A stretch of 12,892 nt of DNA from positions 1-12,892 of the forward strand of contig JAEVYS010000055.1 in NCBI GenBank assembly GCA_023392635.1. Reading direction: 5' to 3'. This DNA comes from Actinomycetes bacterium. Lineage in GTDB: Bacteria; Actinomycetota; Actinomycetes; Propionibacteriales; Propionibacteriaceae. Every line of letters starts with the position of its first letter. The first letter of the stretch is position 1. The position numbers were made by a program, and so were the translations under genes. Below, in pieces: positions 1 to 7,572 of this stretch. Below the pieces are notes generated by a model. The model saw nothing but the letters and a program-made list of their open reading frames with translations. It was not told the origin of the DNA and did no database searches.

Positions 1-2463
1 CTGCAGCTCGACGAGCCGGCGGACGTCCCGCCAGCCGACGTTCCCGCTGCCGACGACGCACCCCGGACGCCGCGGCGCCGTCGGGCGTCGCGAGCGACCG
101 AGGCCGTGGACGCGCCGGGCGCAGAGGCCGATGCCGACGTCGCTGCCAGCCTTGCCCAGCTCGCCAGCTCGGGCACCGGGCGCACCCGCTCCCGTCGCCC
201 CGTGAAGGTGGAGGCGTTCGGCATGACCGAGGAGGCGACGCCCGACCAGGTCCTCGACTCCCTCGCCGCAGCCATCAGTGGACGGCTCGCCGAGACCGCG
301 GAGGAGCTCGCCGCAGAGGACGCCGACGCCGAGGACACCGAGGAGCTGCCCGAGGTCGAGGAGGACGCGGTCGAGGACGATGAGGCCGCGGAGGACGAGG
401 ACCTGTCCGCCGAGGGCGACGGTGAGGGCACGAGCCCGCGTCGCCGCCGTCGTCGCCGCGGTGGCCGACGCCGCCGCCGTGGCGCCGGGGAGGCCGCCGC
501 CGAGGACGAGACCGACGAGGCAGAGGCGGAAGCCGCCGATGCCGGCGCCGAGGGCGAGGGCGACGCCGAGCCCGGCGAGGAGCCGTCGGCCGAGGGCACC
601 GCGCGCCGCCGCCGTCGTCGCCGCCGCCGTGGAGATGACTCCGCCGAAGCCGAGGAGGATGGCGTCGAGATCGTCGTCCGGGCCCCCAGGGAGCCGCGCC
701 GCCGCGCCGCCGCCAACGACGAGGTCACCGGCATCGAGGGCTCCACCCGCATGGAGGCGAAGAAGCAGCGCCGCCGCGAGGGCCGCGCCGCCGGGCGCCG
801 CCGCACCCCGATCCTGAGCGAGTCGGAGTTCCTCGCCCGCCGCGAGTCGGTGGAGCGCACGATGCTCATCCGCCAGGCAGAGGACTACTCCCAGATCGCC
901 GTGATGGAGGACGGGATCCTGGTCGAGCACTACGTCGACCGGGCCTCCGCCACCTCGATGATCGGCAACATCTACTTGGGCCGCGTCCAGAACGTGCTGC
1001 CGTCGATGGAAGCGGCGTTCGTCGACATCGGCCGCGGCCGCAACGCCGTGCTGTACGCCGGCGAGGTCGACTGGGACGGCTTCGGCGTCACCGGGCAGGA
1101 CAAGAAGGTCGAGCGGGTCTTCAAGTCCGGCCAGCAGGTGCTGGTGCAGGTCAGCAAGGATCCGGTGGGTGCGAAGGGTGCCCGCCTCACCTCGCACATC
1201 TCGATCCCTGGCCGATACATCGTGTACTCGCCGGGCGGCCACCTGTCCGGCATCTCGCGCAAGCTGCCCGAGGGTGAGCGCCGGCGCCTGAAGGGCATCC
1301 TCGACGAGCTCATCGAGCCGGAGGCGTCCGTCATCGTCCGCACGGCCGCGGAGGGCGCGAGCGAGGAGGAACTCGTCCGTGACGTCAACCGGCTCAAGGC
1401 GCAGTGGGAGGTGCTGGAGAAGAAGAAGTCCGGCCAGGGCCCGGCGCAGCTGTACGCCGAGCCCGACCTCACCGTCCGGATCGTGCGCGACCTGTTCACC
1501 GAGGACTTCGGCGCACTGATCGTCGACGGCAACGGCCAGGCCGACGACGCCTACGACACCGTCCAGGCCTACGTGGAGCACGTGGCGCCGCACCTCGCCG
1601 ACCGGCTGCAGCGCTGGGACCGCAACGAGCGTGGTGACATCTTCGACGCCCACCGGGTGCACGAGCAGGTGGCGAAGGCGCTGGAGCGCAAGGTGTTCCT
1701 GCCCTCGGGTGGCTCGCTCATCATCGACCGCACCGAGGCCATGACGGTCATCGACGTCAACACGGGCAAGTTCACCGGTACGTCGGGCAACCTCGAGGCC
1801 ACGGTCACCTCCAACAACCTGGAGGCGGCCGAGGAGATCGTGCGCCAGCTGCGGCTGCGCGACATCGGCGGCATCATCGTCATTGACTTCATCGACATGG
1901 TGCTGCCTGCGAACCGGGAACTGCTGCTGCGGCGGCTGGTCGAGTGCCTGGGCCGAGACCGCACCCGCCACCAGGTGGCCGAGGTCACCTCGCTGGGTCT
2001 GGTGCAGATGACCCGCAAGAAGATCGGTACCGGTCTGGCCGAGGCGTTCACGGTGGCCTGCGAGACCTGCAAGGGTCGCGGCTACCACGTCCACGACGCG
2101 CCGGTGGCCTCGCAGGCGCCGGCCGACGGTGGCGAGCGTGAGTCCGGACGGCGCGGTCCGCGCGGTGGCACCAGCCCCGCGACGACGACCCGCCGCAGCT
2201 CGCGGACGCGCAAGGACGAGCCGGTGCGCCCGTCCGGGCCGCCCCCGGAACTGCTCGCGATGGCCGCAGCGATGGAGCACTCGCACGCGGCGGCCGAGAC
2301 GTCCGCGGAACCTGCCGCTGAGCCCGCGGAGGCCACTCTCGCCGAACCCGTGGTCGAGGTCTACGCCGAGCCGAGTGTCGAGCAGGCCGCGGAGGTCATC
2401 ATGCAGCCCGAGGACGCCGTCGCCGAGCCCGTCGACCCCGAAGCTGCCCCCGCCGAGGTCTGA
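1..2463 (+). CDS. rne: Ribonuclease E/G family endoribonuclease, 5' end missing
   Basis: This is an endoribonuclease for mRNA decay and rRNA/tRNA processing. The frame is open from the first base with no stop, so the true start lies upstream; a GTG at 106 is only an internal candidate. Counted from that GTG, residues 1-250 are low-complexity, with acidic E/D/A stretches and two arginine tracts (about 112-125 and 167-175). An S1-like RNA-binding segment follows at about 258-330. The catalytic region has DVNTGK with D550 and N552 (bases 1753-1761) and IDFIDM with D594 (base 1885). The 44-residue spacing matches the metal-binding Asp pair of E. coli RNase E (D303/D346). CETC at C652/C655 is the Zn-link that bridges subunits. 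The tail after about 665 is again disordered and rich in A, E and P. Catalytic core central between disordered flanks is the usual actinobacterial layout. Only 44 bases separate it from convergent nadE. Confidence 0.95.
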   Translation: MQLDEPADVPPADVPAADDAPRTPRRRRASRATEAVDAPGAEADADVAASLAQLASSGTGRTRSRRPVKVEAFGMTEEATPDQVLDSLAAAISGRLAETAEELAAEDADAEDTEELPEVEEDAVEDDEAAEDEDLSAEGDGEGTSPRRRRRRRGGRRRRRGAGEAAAEDETDEAEAEAADAGAEGEGDAEPGEEPSAEGTARRRRRRRRRGDDSAEAEEDGVEIVVRAPREPRRRAAANDEVTGIEGSTRMEAKKQRRREGRAAGRRRTPILSESEFLARRESVERTMLIRQAEDYSQIAVMEDGILVEHYVDRASATSMIGNIYLGRVQNVLPSMEAAFVDIGRGRNAVLYAGEVDWDGFGVTGQDKKVERVFKSGQQVLVQVSKDPVGAKGARLTSHISIPGRYIVYSPGGHLSGISRKLPEGERRRLKGILDELIEPEASVIVRTAAEGASEEELVRDVNRLKAQWEVLEKKKSGQGPAQLYAEPDLTVRIVRDLFTEDFGALIVDGNGQADDAYDTVQAYVEHVAPHLADRLQRWDRNERGDIFDAHRVHEQVAKALERKVFLPSGGSLIIDRTEAMTVIDVNTGKFTGTSGNLEATVTSNNLEAAEEIVRQLRLRDIGGIIVIDFIDMVLPANRELLLRRLVECLGRDRTRHQVAEVTSLGLVQMTRKKIGTGLAEAFTVACETCKGRGYHVHDAPVASQAPADGGERESGRRGPRGGTSPATTTRRSSRTRKDEPVRPSGPPPELLAMAAAMEHSHAAAETSAEPAAEPAEATLAEPVVEVYAEPSVEQAAEVIMQPEDAVAEPVDPEAAPAEV

Positions 2464-2507
2464 GCCACCGCGCCGCTGAGACGCCAGCCCGGGATGAGGC
2501 GAAGCCG

Positions 2508-4550
2508 TCAGCGGTGTTCGGGGACGTTCTCCAGGTCGGCGAGCCACAGGGCCGCCGAGGTGTCGGAGGGTGCACGCCAGTCGCCGCGCGGGGACAGCGA
2601 GCCGCCACGCACGACCTTCGGGCCGTTCGGGAGCGCCGAGCGCTTGAACTGGGCGAAGCCGAAGAAGCGCTGACAGAACACGGCCAGCCACTTCCTGATG
2701 GTGGCGAGGTCGTAGGCGGACCGCTCGTCATGGGGGAACCCCTCTGGCCAGGCGCCCGCTTCGGCGTCCCGCCAGGCGTGCCACTGCAGGAACGCGATCT
2801 TCGAGGGCCGCATGCCATGTCGCAGCACGTGGAACAAGGTGTTGTCCTGGAGCGCGTAGGGGCCGATCCTGGCCTGCGTGGACTGGGGCGTCTCGCCCTC
2901 GCCGACCGGCACGAGTTCCGGGGTGATCTCGGTGTCGAGGATGGCCTGGAGGGTGCGGGACACCGCGTCCTCGAACTGCTCGGAGCTGATCACCCACCGG
3001 ATCAGGTGCTGCATGAGGGTCTTCGGCACCCCGCCGTTGACGTTGTAGTGCGACATCTGGTCGCCCACGCCGTAGGTGCACCAGCCGAGGGCCAGTTCGG
3101 ACAGGTCTCCGGTCCCGAGCACGATGCCGTTGCGCTGGTTCGCCAGGCGGAACAGGTAGTCCGTCCGCAGGCCGGCCTGGACGTTCTCGAACGTGACGTC
3201 GTACACCGGCTCGCCCTCTGCGAACGGATGGTCCATCCGGTCGAGCATCAGCCGGGCGGTGTCGGTGATGTCCAGTTCGGCGAACGTCACGCCCAGGGCG
3301 GTGGCGAGGGCGGTCGCGTTGCCCTTGGTGTGGGCGGACGTGGCGAAGCCGGGCATCGTGAAAGCCAGGATGTCGGTTCGGGGACGGCCCAGCCGGTCCA
3401 TCGCACGGGCCGCAACGATGAGGGCGTGCGTGGAATCCAGACCGCCGGAGACACCGATCACCACCTTCGGCTGGCCGATCGCGCGCAGGCGCTGCTCCAG
3501 CCCGCTGACCTGGATGTTGTAGGCCTCGTAGCAGTCCTGGGCCAGGCGCGCGGGGTCGGCGGGCACGAACGGGAAGCGGACGAGGGGGCGGCGGAGCCCG
3601 AGGTCTCCGGTCGCCGGAACGAGCTCGAAGGTGACCGTCCGGTACTCGCCCACCCGTTCTGCGTGGGTGCGGCGGTTGTCGTCGAACGTGCCCTGGCGCA
3701 GCCGGTCCTGCACCAGCGTGCCGAGGTCGAGGTCGGCGATGCTGGCGCGCGGGCCGGAAGGGAAGCGTTCCGACTCGGCGAGCAGCAGCCCCGCCTCGTA
3801 GATCAAGGTCTGCCCGTCCCAGGACAGGTCGGTCGTGGACTCGCCCTCGCCGGCAGCGCTGAACACGTAGCCGGCAAGCAGTCTCGACGAGCCGGACAGG
3901 CACAGCACCTTGCGCTCCTCGGACTTCGCGACCGTGATCGGGCTGCCGGACAGGTTCGCGATCACGGTCGCCCCGGCCAGCGCGGCCTCTGCGCTCCCCG
4001 GGATCGGAACCCACATGTCCTCGCAGATCTCGACGTTCAGGACGAATCCCGGCACGTCGTCCGCGGCGAACAGCAGGTCCGAGCCGAACGGGACGTCCTC
4101 CCCGGCGATCCGGATCTCCCCGGTGACATCGTCCCCCGGACCGATCTGGCGGCGCTCGTAGAACTCCCGGTAGTTGGGCAGGTAGGACTTGGGCACGACC
4201 CCGAGGACCCGTCCGCGGTGGATCACGACCGCACAGTTGTAGATGCGGTTGAGGCTCACCAGCGGAGCGCCGACCACGACGATGCATCCCAGCGACTCGG
4301 TCTGGGGCACCAGCCAGTCGAGCGCGTCCAGGGTGGCGGTGAGGACCGTGTCCTGCATCAGCAGGTCCTCGATCGAGTAGCCGGTGAGCGTGAGTTCGGG
4401 GAAGACGGCCAGGCAGGCACCGGCGTCCGCGACCTCCCGGGCCTGGGCGAGGACGGCCTCGGCGTTCACGCGCGGCTGGACCATGGTGATCGGCAGCGTG
4501 CAGGCCGCCACCCGGGCGAACCCGTGGGCGTAGAGGTTGAAGAAGTCCAT
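2508..4550 (-). CDS. nadE: Glutamine-dependent NAD+ synthetase
   Basis: This 680-residue cytosolic enzyme converts nicotinic acid adenine dinucleotide, ATP and glutamine to NAD+, the last step of NAD synthesis. The N-terminal nitrilase-type glutaminase domain (about 1-290) shows the Glu-Lys-Cys triad: E52 (VFPELTLTGYS), K121 (VVPKSYLPNYREF) and C176 (VEICEDMWVP). The C-terminal synthetase domain (about 330-660) has the pyrophosphatase loop SGGLDS at 368-373 and the conserved LGTGDLSELALGW region near 478-490. The triad positions equal those recalled for M. tuberculosis NadE (679 aa), so the length is full. The ATG at 4550 is supported by an AGGAG about 7 bases upstream on the minus strand. 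Its end converges on rne, and its start is divergent from the hydrolase gene across 70 bases. It is likely transcribed alone. Confidence 0.97.
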   Translation of the reverse strand: MDFFNLYAHGFARVAACTLPITMVQPRVNAEAVLAQAREVADAGACLAVFPELTLTGYSIEDLLMQDTVLTATLDALDWLVPQTESLGCIVVVGAPLVSLNRIYNCAVVIHRGRVLGVVPKSYLPNYREFYERRQIGPGDDVTGEIRIAGEDVPFGSDLLFAADDVPGFVLNVEICEDMWVPIPGSAEAALAGATVIANLSGSPITVAKSEERKVLCLSGSSRLLAGYVFSAAGEGESTTDLSWDGQTLIYEAGLLLAESERFPSGPRASIADLDLGTLVQDRLRQGTFDDNRRTHAERVGEYRTVTFELVPATGDLGLRRPLVRFPFVPADPARLAQDCYEAYNIQVSGLEQRLRAIGQPKVVIGVSGGLDSTHALIVAARAMDRLGRPRTDILAFTMPGFATSAHTKGNATALATALGVTFAELDITDTARLMLDRMDHPFAEGEPVYDVTFENVQAGLRTDYLFRLANQRNGIVLGTGDLSELALGWCTYGVGDQMSHYNVNGGVPKTLMQHLIRWVISSEQFEDAVSRTLQAILDTEITPELVPVGEGETPQSTQARIGPYALQDNTLFHVLRHGMRPSKIAFLQWHAWRDAEAGAWPEGFPHDERSAYDLATIRKWLAVFCQRFFGFAQFKRSALPNGPKVVRGGSLSPRGDWRAPSDTSAALWLADLENVPEHR

Positions 4551-4620
4551 GACAGTGCTCCTGGCTCCGGTGTGGCCTCAGCATGCCACGCCCCGAGCGC
4601 CGATCGGCGACACTGGAGCC
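4551..4620. promoter_or_regulatory. Divergent control region between nadE and the hydrolase gene
   Basis: Seventy bases must hold both divergent promoters. They contain a perfect 12-base palindrome, CGCCGATCGGCG, at 4598-4609. They also contain a GTGGC/GCCAC inverted repeat (4572-4576 and 4585-4589). A 10-base outer repeat, GGCTCCGGTG (4563-4572) against CACTGGAGCC (4611-4620), has one mismatch. These could be operator sites, but no regulator is known and no strong -35/-10 pair is visible on either strand. GACACT at 4609-4614 lies at a leaderless -10 spacing from the ATG at 4621, though it lacks the leading T. Confidence 0.35.
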
Positions 4621-5301
4621 ATGACTGGGCTGGTGCGCGTCGAGACTCCGGACGGGGCGGGCGAGCTGGTGATCGCAGAAGCCGCCGAGCCGCTGGCCGC
4701 GCTGGTGCTGGGGCACGGCGCCGGTGGCAGTGAGGCGTCCTGGGACCTGGAACTGCTGGCGCGCGAACTGCCCGCCTCGGGTGTGAGCGTGGCGCGCTAC
4801 CGGCAGCCGTGGCTGGTGGCGGGACGCAAGGTGGCCGGGCCTCCGGCGAGCCTGGACCGTGGCTGGCTGCCGGCGCTGCAGGTGTTGCGTCGGCGGTGGC
4901 CCGGCCTCCCCCTGTTCGTGGGGGGACGCAGCGCCGGCGCACGCTGTGCCTGCCGCTGTTTCGACGCTTCCCTCGCCGGGCTCGTGCTGCTCTCCTTCCC
5001 GCTGCACCCGCCGGGCAAGCCGGAGAAGAGCCGGGTGGGCGAACTGGCCGGCGCGGCCGGTCCCGCGCTCGTCGTGCAGGGTGCCGGCGACCCGTTCGGA
5101 AGTCCCGCGGACGTGGCCCGCGCGCTGGCCGACGTCGGCTACTCGGGCGAGCGGATCGTCCCGGTCCCTGGCGCGACCCACTCCCTGGCCCCCGCCAGGA
5201 GCCTGCCCGCCCCGAAGGTGCTCGAGCGCGAGCAGTTGATCGTCGGCGCCGTGCTCACCTTCCTGGCCGACGCGCTGGACCCCGTCCCGTCCGCCGAGTA
5301 G
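4621..5301 (+). CDS. Small alpha/beta hydrolase, KANL3/Tex30-like family
   Basis: This 226-residue predicted cytosolic protein has the alpha/beta-hydrolase fold and no signal peptide. Visible parts are the oxyanion region GHGAGG (31-36), the nucleophile elbow GGRSAGAR with Ser104, a likely acid Asp157 in GAGDPFG and His187 in GATHSLAP. Short length, the HGAGG motif and GRSxG elbow fit the KANL3/Tex30-like (dienelactone-hydrolase-related) group; the substrate is unknown. Start choice: the frame stays open upstream to 4537, but that overlaps nadE, while homology-like sequence begins at ATG 4621 (MTGLVRVETPDG). GGAG sits only two bases before the ATG, too close for a normal ribosome binding site, so the message may be leaderless. 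The stop lies four bases before a long inverted repeat that could end transcription. No functional link to nadE or ogt is evident. Confidence 0.85.
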   Translation: MTGLVRVETPDGAGELVIAEAAEPLAALVLGHGAGGSEASWDLELLARELPASGVSVARYRQPWLVAGRKVAGPPASLDRGWLPALQVLRRRWPGLPLFVGGRSAGARCACRCFDASLAGLVLLSFPLHPPGKPEKSRVGELAGAAGPALVVQGAGDPFGSPADVARALADVGYSGERIVPVPGATHSLAPARSLPAPKVLEREQLIVGAVLTFLADALDPVPSAE

Positions 5302-5305
5302 CCCC

Positions 5306-5371
5306 GGACCGAAATCGGAACCGTCCCCAATCTGGTCCGGACCGAATTGGGGACGGTTCCGAATTCGGTCC
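5306..5371. repeat. Long near-perfect inverted repeat, 26-base arms
   Basis: The arms are 5306-5331 and 5346-5371, with one mismatch in 26 pairs (A5314 against A5363). The 14-base centre contains the perfect palindrome GGTCCGGACC (5334-5343). The arms carry GGACCGAA and GGAACCGTCCCC, and GGACCGAA recurs at 5339-5346. The repeat begins four bases after the hydrolase stop, between convergent genes, so a terminator role is possible, but there is no T-tract on either strand. From memory, GGAACCGTCCCC-type cores occur in dispersed REP-like palindromes of other bacteria, so a mobile repeat copy is an alternative. Confidence 0.8.
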
Positions 5372-5390
5372 ACCGGTGCCGCTGGGGGAG

Positions 5391-5470
5391 GTGTCGCGAT
5401 CCGGCCACGAAGGTTCCCGGGCGTGACCAGCGGGACGCGGGGGACGCACCTCGCGGCCAGATCGCGACAC
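5391..5470 (-). terminator. Candidate ogt terminator hairpin, 22-base-pair stem
   Basis: The arms are 5391-5412 and 5449-5470, starting six bases after the ogt stop on the minus strand. The outer 10 pairs are perfect (GTGTCGCGAT/ATCGCGACAC). Read as minus-strand RNA, all 22 positions pair: 19 Watson-Crick and three G-U. Read as plus-strand RNA the same three positions are A-C mismatches, so the stem is best in the ogt transcript. The 36-base loop can form a smaller bulged stem. There is no U-tract, which is common in high-GC actinobacterial terminators. A processed mRNA 3' end or a repeat element is also possible. Confidence 0.6.
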
Positions 5471-5475
5471 GCGGC

Positions 5476-5988
5476 TCACGAGGCGGAAAGCGCAGCCTCA
5501 CGCGCCAGCAGGGAGCGCTTGACGTCGGCTCCCCAGGCGAAGCCGCCCAGGCTGCCGTCCCCGCGCAGGACGCGATGGCAGGGCACGAACAACGCCGGGG
5601 CGTTCGTGGCGCAGATGCTGGCTGCGGCGCGGACGGCTCGCGGGTTGCCGAGTTCGGCGGCGAAGCCCGAGTAGCTGAGCGGCCGTCCCGGCCTGATCGA
5701 ACGCAGGCGCTCCCATCCCGAATGCCGCCAGGCGCTCCCGAACTGTCGCACCGGCACCGACTCCACGGCGGCGAGGTCACCGTCGTAGTAGGCGCGGACG
5801 GCGGCCACGGGTGCGGCGACATCGGGATCGTCGGTCCCCACCACCGCCACGTCAGCGGGGCGCTCGGCCGGACGCACCCGGGCCAGAATCGCGTCCGGAT
5901 CGGCGGTCCAGCCGGCGGCCAGGACGACGCCCGCGTCCGCGAGCAGGGTGAAGGGGCCGTCCGGTGTGTCCACGGTGGTGAGTTTCAT
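5476..5988 (-). CDS. ogt: Methylated-DNA--protein-cysteine S-methyltransferase
   Basis: This 170-residue suicide repair protein moves the alkyl group from O6-alkylguanine (and O4-alkylthymine) in DNA to its own cysteine. The acceptor is Cys137 in VPCHRV. The DNA-recognition segment has Tyr106 (LSYSGFA), the Arg finger in NPRAV (Arg117) and the hinge Asn129 before the active site; GSLGGFAWG follows. The N-terminal half is the variable RNase H-like domain. ATG at 5988 was chosen because MKLTTVDTPDGPFTLLADAG is the family-like N-terminus; the frame stays open further upstream, but that stretch lies inside ada-alkA and resembles nothing. The start overlaps the ada-alkA stop as ATGA (5988-5985), so translation is probably coupled. 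M. tuberculosis has the same alkA-ogt order. Expression should follow the alkylation response driven by the upstream gene. Confidence 0.95.
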   Translation of the reverse strand: MKLTTVDTPDGPFTLLADAGVVLAAGWTADPDAILARVRPAERPADVAVVGTDDPDVAAPVAAVRAYYDGDLAAVESVPVRQFGSAWRHSGWERLRSIRPGRPLSYSGFAAELGNPRAVRAAASICATNAPALFVPCHRVLRGDGSLGGFAWGADVKRSLLAREAALSAS

Positions 5989-7472
5989 CGGTTCGTTCCT
6001 CTCGTCGTTGCGGATGCCCGCCACAGGTGCAGGCTGGCGTAGGACCGCCAGGGGGAGACGGTGGCTCCCCAGGAGGCGAGTTCCTTCGCGGTGGACGGCA
6101 GTCCGAGGTTGGCCGCGCCCTTGCGGAGGGCCACATCGCCGCTGGGCAGCACGTCGGGGTCGCCGAGCACCCGCATGGCGACGTAGCCCGCGGTCCACTC
6201 GCCGATGCCGGGCTCGGCCACGAGCCGGTCGTGCTGGTCCTTCGGGTCGTCGGCCCAGGAGAGGTCCAGCTCGCCCGAGGCGAGGCGGGCGGCGATCGCG
6301 AGGATGTTCGAACTGCGGGTGCGTGGCCCGACCAGGACCTCGTGCCCGTGCTGGGCGATCTGACCGGGCGTCGGGAACAGCGTCGTGAGCCCGTCCGCCG
6401 GCTCGTCGAGCGGGGTGCCGCAGGCGACCGCGAGCCGGGCGAGCTGGGTGCGGGCGGCGGCGACCGAGATCTGCTGCCCGGCGAGGGCTCGTAGCAGCAT
6501 CTCGTGGGGGTCCACCGCTCCCGGCAGGCGGATGCCCGGCACGGCCCGGACGCCGGGCGCCAGCTCCGGGTGTCTTGCCAGCGCCTCGTCGATCCCGACG
6601 GGGTCGGCATCGGCGTCGAACAGCCGCCGGACGCGGGCCACCAGCGGCGTCAGGTCGGCCAGCGAGGCGAGACGGGCCTCCAGCTGGAGGCGCTCGCCGT
6701 CCCAGCGCACCGCGAAGACCGCAGGGCCGGACGGGAGGAGCAGCGTCCGGGCGTACTGATCCTCACCCGCGACCTCGACGCCGGGGACCGCGCGCGCGGC
6801 GAGCCAGGCGAACACACCCGCGGCGTCGAAGGGGCGACGCACCGGCAGGGCGAGACGCACCCGGGTCCCGACGCCCTGGACCTCGGGCGCCGGTGCGGGG
6901 GAGCGGCGTCGGGTGGCGCGTACCTGGGACGGGGTGCGGTCGTACACCGCGGCGATGGTGTCGTTGAACTGCCGGATGCTGCCGAAGCCCGACGCGAACG
7001 CGATTTCGCTCACCGGGAGATCGGTCGCCACCAGCAGTTGGCGAGCGGTCTGCGCGCGGTGGGCGCGGGCGAGGGCCAGGGGAGCAGCCCCGAGCTCTGA
7101 GGTGAGCAGGCGATTGAGGTGACGGCTCGTGTAGCCCAGCCGCCGGGCCAGCCCGGGCACCCCCTCGCGCTCGACCACGCCGTCACCGATCAGGCGCATG
7201 GCCCTGGCTGCGACGTCCGAACGCAGGTTCCACTCCGGCGAGCCCGGGACGGCGTCGGGAAGGCAGCGCTTGCACGCCCGGTAACCGGACTCGTGGGCGG
7301 CCGCACCGGTGCGGAAGAACTCGATGTTGCGGGCCAGCGGGGTGCGGGCCGGGCACGACGGGCGGCAGTAGATGCCGGTCGTGCGCACCGCCAGGACGAA
7401 AGCGCCGTCGAAGCGGGAGTCGCGTGCCTCCACCGCCCGGTAGCGTTGTTCGAAGTCCATGCGGACCAGCAT
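5985..7472 (-). CDS. alkA: Ada methyl sensor/activator fused to AlkA DNA-3-methyladenine glycosylase
   Basis: This 495-residue fusion both senses DNA methylation and removes alkylated bases. Residues 1-80 form the Ada zinc domain with Cys36, Cys40, Cys67 and Cys70. Their 4/27/3 spacing is that of E. coli Ada C38/C42/C69/C72, so Cys36 is the likely methyl-phosphotriester acceptor. Residues 90-190 are an AraC-type double helix-turn-helix (LARRLGYTSRHLNRLL; EIAFASGFGSIRQFN). Residues 200-320 match the AlkA N-terminal domain. Residues 320-485 are HhH-GPD, with the hairpin EPGIGEWTAGY (420-430), catalytic Asp446 in LPSGDVALR and WRSYASLHLW near the end. Architecture and length match M. tuberculosis AlkA (Rv1317c, 496 aa). 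ATG at 7472 or ATG at 7460 (MDFEQRYRAV) could be the start; neither has a clear ribosome binding site. By the Ada model, the methylated N-domain should activate this operon. Confidence 0.95.
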   Translation of the reverse strand: MLVRMDFEQRYRAVEARDSRFDGAFVLAVRTTGIYCRPSCPARTPLARNIEFFRTGAAAHESGYRACKRCLPDAVPGSPEWNLRSDVAARAMRLIGDGVVEREGVPGLARRLGYTSRHLNRLLTSELGAAPLALARAHRAQTARQLLVATDLPVSEIAFASGFGSIRQFNDTIAAVYDRTPSQVRATRRRSPAPAPEVQGVGTRVRLALPVRRPFDAAGVFAWLAARAVPGVEVAGEDQYARTLLLPSGPAVFAVRWDGERLQLEARLASLADLTPLVARVRRLFDADADPVGIDEALARHPELAPGVRAVPGIRLPGAVDPHEMLLRALAGQQISVAAARTQLARLAVACGTPLDEPADGLTTLFPTPGQIAQHGHEVLVGPRTRSSNILAIAARLASGELDLSWADDPKDQHDRLVAEPGIGEWTAGYVAMRVLGDPDVLPSGDVALRKGAANLGLPSTAKELASWGATVSPWRSYASLHLWRASATTRGTNR

Positions 7473-7572
7473 GTCATCGCGGGGAGGACTGGACTAGCGG
7501 GAATCGGACGTGGCTGCGCGGGCGGCTCCAGGCGGGCGGGGCACGGCGGGGGATGGCCCTGCCGCAGCCGGT

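Noticed and set aside
439..630. cgc/cgt-rich short repeats that might be a microsatellite or array
   Set aside because: They are arginine codons in the RNase E frame with irregular spacing; no CRISPR-like repeat-spacer order exists.
2464..2507. Possible bidirectional terminator between rne and nadE
   Set aside because: Only very small stems such as GGC-GAA-GCC can be drawn in 44 bases; no convincing hairpin or T-run is present.
2514..4733. Open reading frame of over 700 codons on the plus strand across nadE
   Set aside because: It is the antisense shadow of nadE in high-GC DNA; its translation is low-complexity and shows no family motif, while the minus strand encodes a full-length NadE.
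2728..5373. Open frame of 881 codons on the minus strand
   Set aside because: It crosses nadE in another frame, runs through the whole divergent region and hydrolase gene, and reads as R/P/G-rich noise.
5487..5494. AAAGCGCA, identical to part of the E. coli Ada box
   Set aside because: It lies inside the 3' end of ogt, far from any promoter of the operon, and an eight-base match is expected by chance.
5989..6198. Upstream extension of ogt
   Set aside because: It is wholly inside ada-alkA in another frame and unlike any methyltransferase; the ATGA overlap at 5985-5988 is the natural start.
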